Of a stretch of 64,000 bases of DNA, positions 59,547 through 64,000 are shown one piece after another (the stretch's first letter is position 1; every line of letters starts with the position of its first letter). The DNA comes from UBA6770 sp965661115 (GTDB lineage Bacteria > Bacteroidota > Bacteroidia > Flavobacteriales_G > Salibacteraceae): contig CBFICO010000001.1 in the NCBI GenBank assembly GCA_965661115.1, positions 1 to 64,000 on the forward strand, given 5' to 3'. The notes below the pieces were generated by a model. The model had not been told where the DNA came from and searched no databases. It saw nothing but the letters and a program-made list of their open reading frames with translations. The position numbers and the translations under genes were made by a program.

Positions 59547-60485
59547 TTACACTCTACCTTTTAGGTTTTCAAGCATATTTGATACTAGACCATCGAGGTT
59601 GTAATTTTCCTTCCAGCCCCAATGTGCTCTGGCTTCGCTGTCGTTAATTGATTTTGGCCAAGTGGCAGCAATTTCCTGCCTAAAATCTGGGTTGTATTCT
59701 GTATTAAAATTTGGCAAGTGCTTTTGAATGGCCTCAGTTAATTGAGCTGGTGTAAAATTCATTGCAGCAATGTTGTAGCAGGTTCGCAATTTTACTTGCT
59801 CTGCAGGTGCTTCCATTATTTCTCTTGTTGCTCTAACCGCGTCTTCCATGTGCATCATAGGTAACTCCGCATCTGGTTTCAGAAAACAATTGAAAGTCTC
59901 TCCTCTTTGAGCGCTGTAAAAAATATCTACTGCGTAATCGGTGGTTCCACCACCTGGTAAACTTTTCCAACCAATAAGGCCAGGGTATCGAACACCACGT
60001 ACATCAACACCGTGCTTTTCGTGGTAGTATTTGTTCCACATTTCACCCGCTAATTTGCCCATACCATATACTGTATTCGGCTCAATTATAGTTTGTTGCG
60101 GTGTATTATTCTTTGGTGTAGTTGGTCCAAAAACAGCAATTGAACTCGGCCAAAATATCTTTTTGATTAATCCCTCTTTAGCCAGGTTTAGCACGTTAAA
60201 CTGACCTTCAATAGTTAAATCCCAACCAAATCTGGGATGCTTTTCGGCAGTTGCAGAAAGCAAAGCTGCAAGGTTATATACCTGAGTAATATTCTCTCTT
60301 TTTACTAGGCTGGATAATGCTTCTTTATCTAACACATCAAGCTTTTCATATCTACCCTCAATTGCAGCCTCGTCTTTAACATCGGTTGCAATTACATTGT
60401 CCTCGCCATAACTACCCTTAAGGCATTGAAAAAGCTCTTGACCAACTTGTCCAAGAGATCCAATTATAAGTACTTTGTCTGCCAT
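59547..60485 (-). CDS. NAD-dependent epimerase / short-chain L-threonine dehydrogenase-like
   Basis: A 312-aa extended SDR. The Rossmann motif is IIGSLGQVGQELFQ and the catalytic pair is Tyr/Lys in VYGMGKLAGEMW, with Ser in WPSSIAVFG. KHPRFGWDLTIEGQFNVLN and YPGLIGWKS(L)PGGGTTDYAV are typical of the short-chain L-threonine 3-dehydrogenase group, which makes 2-amino-3-ketobutyrate from threonine. UDP-sugar epimerases are the main alternative. ATG 60485 is preferred over a frame to 60506. It is 2 nt upstream of the M28 gene on the same strand. Confidence 0.83.
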   Translation of the reverse strand: MADKVLIIGSLGQVGQELFQCLKGSYGEDNVIATDVKDEAAIEGRYEKLDVLDKEALSSLVKRENITQVYNLAALLSATAEKHPRFGWDLTIEGQFNVLNLAKEGLIKKIFWPSSIAVFGPTTPKNNTPQQTIIEPNTVYGMGKLAGEMWNKYYHEKHGVDVRGVRYPGLIGWKSLPGGGTTDYAVDIFYSAQRGETFNCFLKPDAELPMMHMEDAVRATREIMEAPAEQVKLRTCYNIAAMNFTPAQLTEAIQKHLPNFNTEYNPDFRQEIAATWPKSINDSEARAHWGWKENYNLDGLVSNMLENLKGRV

Positions 60486-60709
60486 CTCATTCTTTGAATG
60501 GAGCAAAAATATCTAATTAGCGGTCGGTACTTTGGTAATGGATTTTAAATCTTGCTAGCTGAGTTTTATTCCAAAAGATTTCTAGTAGTAATATAGAAAA
60601 GACAAACTCAATAACGGGTTCATACTTAACTGGAAGCATTTCGGTAGCTGACAATTATCATTTTAGACCAATGCCAGCCAAATTAAATTTGGCGCTTAAA
60701 TATTACAAT

Positions 60710-61864
60710 ATGCCATTCTATCATAAACTGGGGAAGTTTCCTGCAAAGCGACACACTGTTTTTAAAAAAGATAACGGTGAGCTTTACTATGAGGAACTTT
60801 TTGGAACCATTGGTTTCGACGGTATGTCAACCTTGATGTATCACACGCAGCGCTCTACAATGGTTAAAAACATTGGAAAATCAGTTGACCTTACTCCACA
60901 AGCAGCTATTCCAAAAAACATTCAGTCGTACAGATTTAGAGGGTTCCAGGTAAAACCAGTTCAGGACCAAATTGAGTCTAGAAACCCGGTGTTATTCAAT
61001 GCTGATTGCACCATTCACTTAGCTGCACCTACTAATAAAAACGAAGACTATTTCTATAAAAACAGCGATGCTGACGAAGTAATTTTCATTCACAAAGGTT
61101 CGGGTAAGTTAAGAACCATGCTCGGAAATATTGATTTCGAATATGGGGATTACCTCGTTATTCCAAGAGGTATGATTTACAAAATGGACTTCGATTCAGA
61201 GGATAACCGATTGTTTATTGTTGAATCTCATCGCCCAATTTATACCCCGAAAAAGTATAGAAACTGGTTTGGTCAACACCTAGAACATTCGCCATTTTGC
61301 GAAAGAGATTTGCGCCCACCAAGTGAATTAGAAACTTACGATGAACTGGGCGACTTTTTAGTAAAAGTGAAAAAAGAAGGGGTTTTATACGATATGACTT
61401 ACGCAGCTCATCCATTTAGTGTTGTTGGTTGGGATGGTTATAATTTCCCGTACGCTTTTTCTATTCATGAGTTTGAACCAATTACTGGACGAGTTCACTT
61501 GCCTCCTCCTATCCATCAAACATTTGAAACAGATGCCTTTGTAATCTGCTCATTTGTTCCTCGATTGTACGATTATCATCCAGGGGCAATTCCAGCACCA
61601 TATCACCATAGTAACATAGACTCTGACGAAGTACTTTATTATGTTGACGGTGACTTTATGAGTAGAAATGACATCGATGCAGGACACATAAGCCTTCACC
61701 CAGCTGGTATTCCACACGGACCACATCCTGGAGCTGTAGAGAGAAGTATTGGTAAGAAAGAAACCGAAGAATTAGCAGTAATGGTCGATACATTTAAGCC
61801 ATTGCAAATCACAAAAGAAGCAATGGAAATTGCCGATAAGGAGTATTTTAAATCATGGCTTTAG
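60710..61864 (+). CDS. hmgA: Homogentisate 1,2-dioxygenase
   Basis: Opens the homogentisate ring to maleylacetoacetate in tyrosine catabolism. It is 384 aa with the beta-barrel cupin core; the likely iron region is APYHHSNIDSDEVLYY (His299, His300, Glu307). Other conserved parts are GFDGMSTLMYHTQ, YLVIPRGMIYKMDF and HPAGIPHGPHPGA. The ATG at 60710 (MPFYHKLGKFP) fits the family N-terminus better than one at 60671. hppD follows on the same strand after a 307-nt gap. Confidence 0.95.
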   Translation: MPFYHKLGKFPAKRHTVFKKDNGELYYEELFGTIGFDGMSTLMYHTQRSTMVKNIGKSVDLTPQAAIPKNIQSYRFRGFQVKPVQDQIESRNPVLFNADCTIHLAAPTNKNEDYFYKNSDADEVIFIHKGSGKLRTMLGNIDFEYGDYLVIPRGMIYKMDFDSEDNRLFIVESHRPIYTPKKYRNWFGQHLEHSPFCERDLRPPSELETYDELGDFLVKVKKEGVLYDMTYAAHPFSVVGWDGYNFPYAFSIHEFEPITGRVHLPPPIHQTFETDAFVICSFVPRLYDYHPGAIPAPYHHSNIDSDEVLYYVDGDFMSRNDIDAGHISLHPAGIPHGPHPGAVERSIGKKETEELAVMVDTFKPLQITKEAMEIADKEYFKSWL

Positions 61865-61865
61865 G

Positions 61866-62168
61866 CAATTGGATAATTTGTGAGTTTGACAATTAGATAA
61901 TTATAAATGAGCACTTCGAATCCAATATTAAGTTTAACAATCTCGTTTGCGGTGCAAATAGTTGAATATTGTGAGGCACTTGGTTAACCAGGCAAATCTG
62001 TAATTCAGTTTAATCCTATCCAAATTGCAACAGTTTAATATCACAAAACACAGAAATAAAAAAAGTACTAACGAAAATTATACGTTCTTCAAAGAAAAAA
62101 TTACAAAAGGGTTCGCAGACAAGCGAGCCATTTTCAAATTATCAAATTGAAGAATTATCAAATTAATA
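61866..62168. mobile_element. Remnant of a four-helix-bundle cassette flanked by inverted repeats
   Basis: The gap between hmgA and hppD is bounded by AT-rich inverted repeats: CAATTGGATAATTTGTGAG and a further 20 nt at 61866-61904, and the counterpart at 62131-62168 containing AATTATCAAATT twice. Inside, near the left repeat, lies the start of a four-helix-bundle protein gene. I know this pairing of IR-flanks and a four-helix-bundle ORF from many Bacteroidota loci. It carries no intact gene now. Confidence 0.5.
61907..61987 (+). pseudogene. N-terminal stub of a four-helix-bundle protein (23S-intervening-sequence type)
   Basis: ATG 61907 opens 26 codons, MSTSNPILSLTISFAVQIVE then YCEALG, ending at TAA 61985. 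NPI....FA..IV is the helix-1 pattern of the four-helix-bundle family. The middle and end of the family are missing or unrecognisable after the stop, so it is broken. Confidence 0.55.
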
Positions 62169-62171
62169 AGC

Positions 62172-63332
62172 ATGAGTAAAGAAGTAAAATCAGTAGACTA
62201 CGGTCTCGAGAAAATATTTGAAGGAGCGCAGGACTTTTTACCGCTTCTAGGAACTGATTATTTAGAGTTTTATGTAGGCAACGCGAAACAATCAGCACAC
62301 TTTTATAAAACGGCTTTTGGTTTCCAGTCACTAGCTTACAAAGGATTAGAAACCGGGTCAACAGATTCTGTGAGCTATGTGCTTGTTCAAGATAAAATAC
62401 GCTTGGTTCTTACTACACCTTTAAATAGTAAATCACCTATCAACGACCATATAGTTAAGCATGGCGATGGTGTAAAAGTTATAGCCCTTTGGGTAGATGA
62501 CGCCAGAAAAGCATACGAAGAAACTACATCAAGAGGTGCAAAAGCATACATGGAGCCAACATTGGAAACTGATGAACATGGTGAAATTGTAAGGGCTGGT
62601 ATTTATACCTATGGCGAAACAGTGCACATGTTTGTAGAGCGAAAAAACTACAAGGGTACTTTCATGCCTGGCTTCGTTGAGTGGAAATCGGATTATAACC
62701 CTGCACCACTTGGTCTAAAATACATCGACCATATGGTAGGTAATGTTGGTTGGAACCAAATGAATACTTGGGTAAAATGGTATGAAGACGTAATGGGCTT
62801 TGAAAACTTCTTATCCTTTGACGATAAACAAATTCATACAGAGTATTCTGCTCTTATGAGTAAAGTAATGTCAAACGGAAACGGAAGAATTAAATTCCCA
62901 ATCAATGAGCCTGCCAAAGCAGCTAAAAAATCTCAAATTGAGGAATACCTTGACTTTTATGAGGGTTCTGGGGTTCAGCATATTGCTGTAGCTACAGACG
63001 ATATTATTGAAACGGTAAGTCAACTAAGAGCACGTGGCGTTGAGTTTTTACCACCACCACCACAAGCATACTACGATGCTATTCCAGAAAGATTGGGCGA
63101 GCATAGAGATATGATGAAAGAAGACATTAGTGAACTTCAAAAGCTATCTATTTTGGTAGATGCCGACGAAGAAGGCTACTTGCTTCAAATATTTACAAAA
63201 CCAGTTGAAGATAGACCTACCCTTTTCTTTGAGATTATTCAAAGAATGGGAGCTAGAGGGTTTGGAGCCGGTAACTTTAAAGCATTGTTCGAATCGATAG
63301 AAAGAGAACAAGAAAACAGAGGTACGCTGTAG
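62172..63332 (+). CDS. hppD: 4-hydroxyphenylpyruvate dioxygenase
   Basis: Converts 4-hydroxyphenylpyruvate to homogentisate, the substrate of hmgA just upstream. It is 386 aa with two vicinal-oxygen-chelate domains. The iron triad is visible as His187 (YIDHMVGN), His270 (GVQHIAVATDDI) and Glu354 (LFFEIIQRMG). GFGAGNFKALFES is the usual C-terminal block. The ATG at 62172 is only 3 nt after the inverted repeat of the decayed cassette. Confidence 0.96.
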   Translation: MSKEVKSVDYGLEKIFEGAQDFLPLLGTDYLEFYVGNAKQSAHFYKTAFGFQSLAYKGLETGSTDSVSYVLVQDKIRLVLTTPLNSKSPINDHIVKHGDGVKVIALWVDDARKAYEETTSRGAKAYMEPTLETDEHGEIVRAGIYTYGETVHMFVERKNYKGTFMPGFVEWKSDYNPAPLGLKYIDHMVGNVGWNQMNTWVKWYEDVMGFENFLSFDDKQIHTEYSALMSKVMSNGNGRIKFPINEPAKAAKKSQIEEYLDFYEGSGVQHIAVATDDIIETVSQLRARGVEFLPPPPQAYYDAIPERLGEHRDMMKEDISELQKLSILVDADEEGYLLQIFTKPVEDRPTLFFEIIQRMGARGFGAGNFKALFESIEREQENRGTL

Positions 63333-63366
63333 CTTAAAATATACATGAGCTACTAAAACAATTAAG

Positions 63367-63393
63367 ACTCCCAATATTTGGGGGTGTTTTTTT
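63367..63393 (+). terminator. Terminator of hppD
   Basis: ACTCCCAA pairs with TTGGGGGT around TAT, followed by G and seven T, 35 nt after the hppD stop. Confidence 0.8.
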
Positions 63394-63475
63394 GATTTAT
63401 TGCAAGCTTATACGCAAAATGAACCTTTCGGCCACTTGCCTTTAATTACATTTGCGCATCCAAAAAAATTAAGAC

Positions 63476-64000
63476 ATGAGAGAGATTTATAAAAGCCAAA
63501 GCAGCGCCAATAGCGGAGAAAATCAAATACTAATTTGTAACTCTGTAGAGGAGCTTACCACCTTGTCTGCTCAAGAAGAAACTTTTGTAAAAAATCAGCT
63601 TGAAAATGACAATAATTCTGTGTACTTAAATCGATTGGACAGCCATGTGTTTATCTATAAAATTGAGGTAAATAATGACCACCATAAAACTCTTGAAAAA
63701 GCCAGAATAGCAGCACACGGCATAAACAAAAAAATAAATAGCCTTAAGCAATCAGACGTTACAATTGTAGGTAATGGAAACAGCGATGTTTTGTATGCAT
63801 TCTCCGAAGGATTTGGTTTAAGCAACTACCAATTTCTAAAGTATTTTTCTGATGCTGATAAAAGAAAAAACAGCATTGAAAACATAAACATAGTTGGCTT
63901 GAGCGAAGACGAAATGATTAACTTAAATGCAACTACTTCGTCAACCTGTATTGCTCGTGATTTTGTGAATGAGCCTTTATCTTACCTAACTGCGGAGCAA
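63476..64000 (+). CDS. M17 leucyl aminopeptidase family protein, N-terminal part
   Basis: ATG 63476 opens a frame of 175 codons that runs off the window end. The visible part is the N-terminal macro-like domain and the start of the catalytic domain: EKARIAAHGINKKINSLKQ, and SSTCIARDFVNEPLSYLTAEQ, where ARDFVNEP is the hallmark of the M17 family. The metal-binding catalytic residues lie beyond the edge. Members release N-terminal amino acids from peptides in the cytoplasm. Confidence 0.85.
   Translation, partial: MREIYKSQSSANSGENQILICNSVEELTTLSAQEETFVKNQLENDNNSVYLNRLDSHVFIYKIEVNNDHHKTLEKARIAAHGINKKINSLKQSDVTIVGNGNSDVLYAFSEGFGLSNYQFLKYFSDADKRKNSIENINIVGLSEDEMINLNATTSSTCIARDFVNEPLSYLTAEQ

Overview
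The window is a chromosomal stretch of a Bacteroidota bacterium, most likely a marine-type member of the Flavobacteriales. Supporting signs are gldH, several proteins with the C-terminal type IX secretion (T9SS) sorting tail, DUF3098 between ftsX and uppP, DUF3078, a glycosyltransferase-117 (DUF2723) protein, promoters of the TAnnTTTG type, and signal peptides that are nearly always cleaved before Gln. Genus cannot be decided from the sequence alone. Most of it is ordinary, densely packed core genome; no prophage, CRISPR array, intact IS or conjugative element is visible.

Layout. 1-3.3 kb: a TonB-dependent receptor (cut by the window edge) behind leuS. 3.4-8.9 kb: ftsX, DUF3098, uppP, truB, a membrane histidine kinase and hemW, interrupted by two small repeat elements. 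9-11.8 kb: a patch of gene decay, with a SPOR-domain protein broken by two in-frame stops and one frameshift, an intact 2Fe-2S ferredoxin, the C-terminal stub of a P-type ATPase joined to the N-terminal stub of a GYF-type protein, an unrecognised small ORF, and a CAU tRNA. 12-20.5 kb: HAD phosphatase, radical SAM, ferritin, RNase R, polysaccharide deacetylase, DUF2723 and tRNA-Gln. 20.6-25.6 kb: a lipoprotein, the hemACD operon and a DAHP synthase/chorismate mutase fusion. 25.6-33.8 kb: a T9SS FG-GAP protein, a beta-barrel, a receiver-only response regulator lacking its phospho-Asp, a TPR-like membrane protein, GH3, DUF3078, MscS and purN. 33.8-39.4 kb: an iodotyrosine-deiodinase-like flavoprotein, a rhodanese / haem-protein / thioredoxin cassette, dxs, an RNase HI gene with no usual start codon, and an adenosine-kinase-like gene. 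39.5-41.7 kb: tRNA-Asn with a disturbed leader, a sparse region with one DUF4359-like gene, arfB and 3-hydroxyanthranilate dioxygenase. 41.7-54.6 kb: a T9SS M43 protease, an atypical SDR, a 1652-residue T9SS protein, ChaN-like and cyclophilin proteins, cvpA and pgk. 54.6-64 kb: holB-ricT-gldH, a Reeler/anchor-V-like T9SS protein, a glutaminyl-cyclase-like M28 lipoprotein, a threonine-dehydrogenase-like epimerase, tyrosine catabolism (hmgA, hppD) split by the remnant of a four-helix-bundle cassette, and the start of an M17 aminopeptidase.

How the genes work together. hemA-hemC-hemD make uroporphyrinogen III, and hemW handles haem. hppD and hmgA carry tyrosine carbon through 4-hydroxyphenylpyruvate and homogentisate. 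uppP and ftsX serve the cell envelope. GldH, the T9SS-tailed proteins and the glutaminyl cyclase together reflect the secretion style of the phylum. I did not find an unmistakable new defence or biosynthetic system. The observations most worth checking are the dxs-rnhA junction with no canonical start, the broken SPOR gene, the deiodinase-like enzyme, the rhodanese-haem-thioredoxin cassette, the Glu-for-Asp receiver, and the element-like insertions at tRNA-Asn and between hmgA and hppD.
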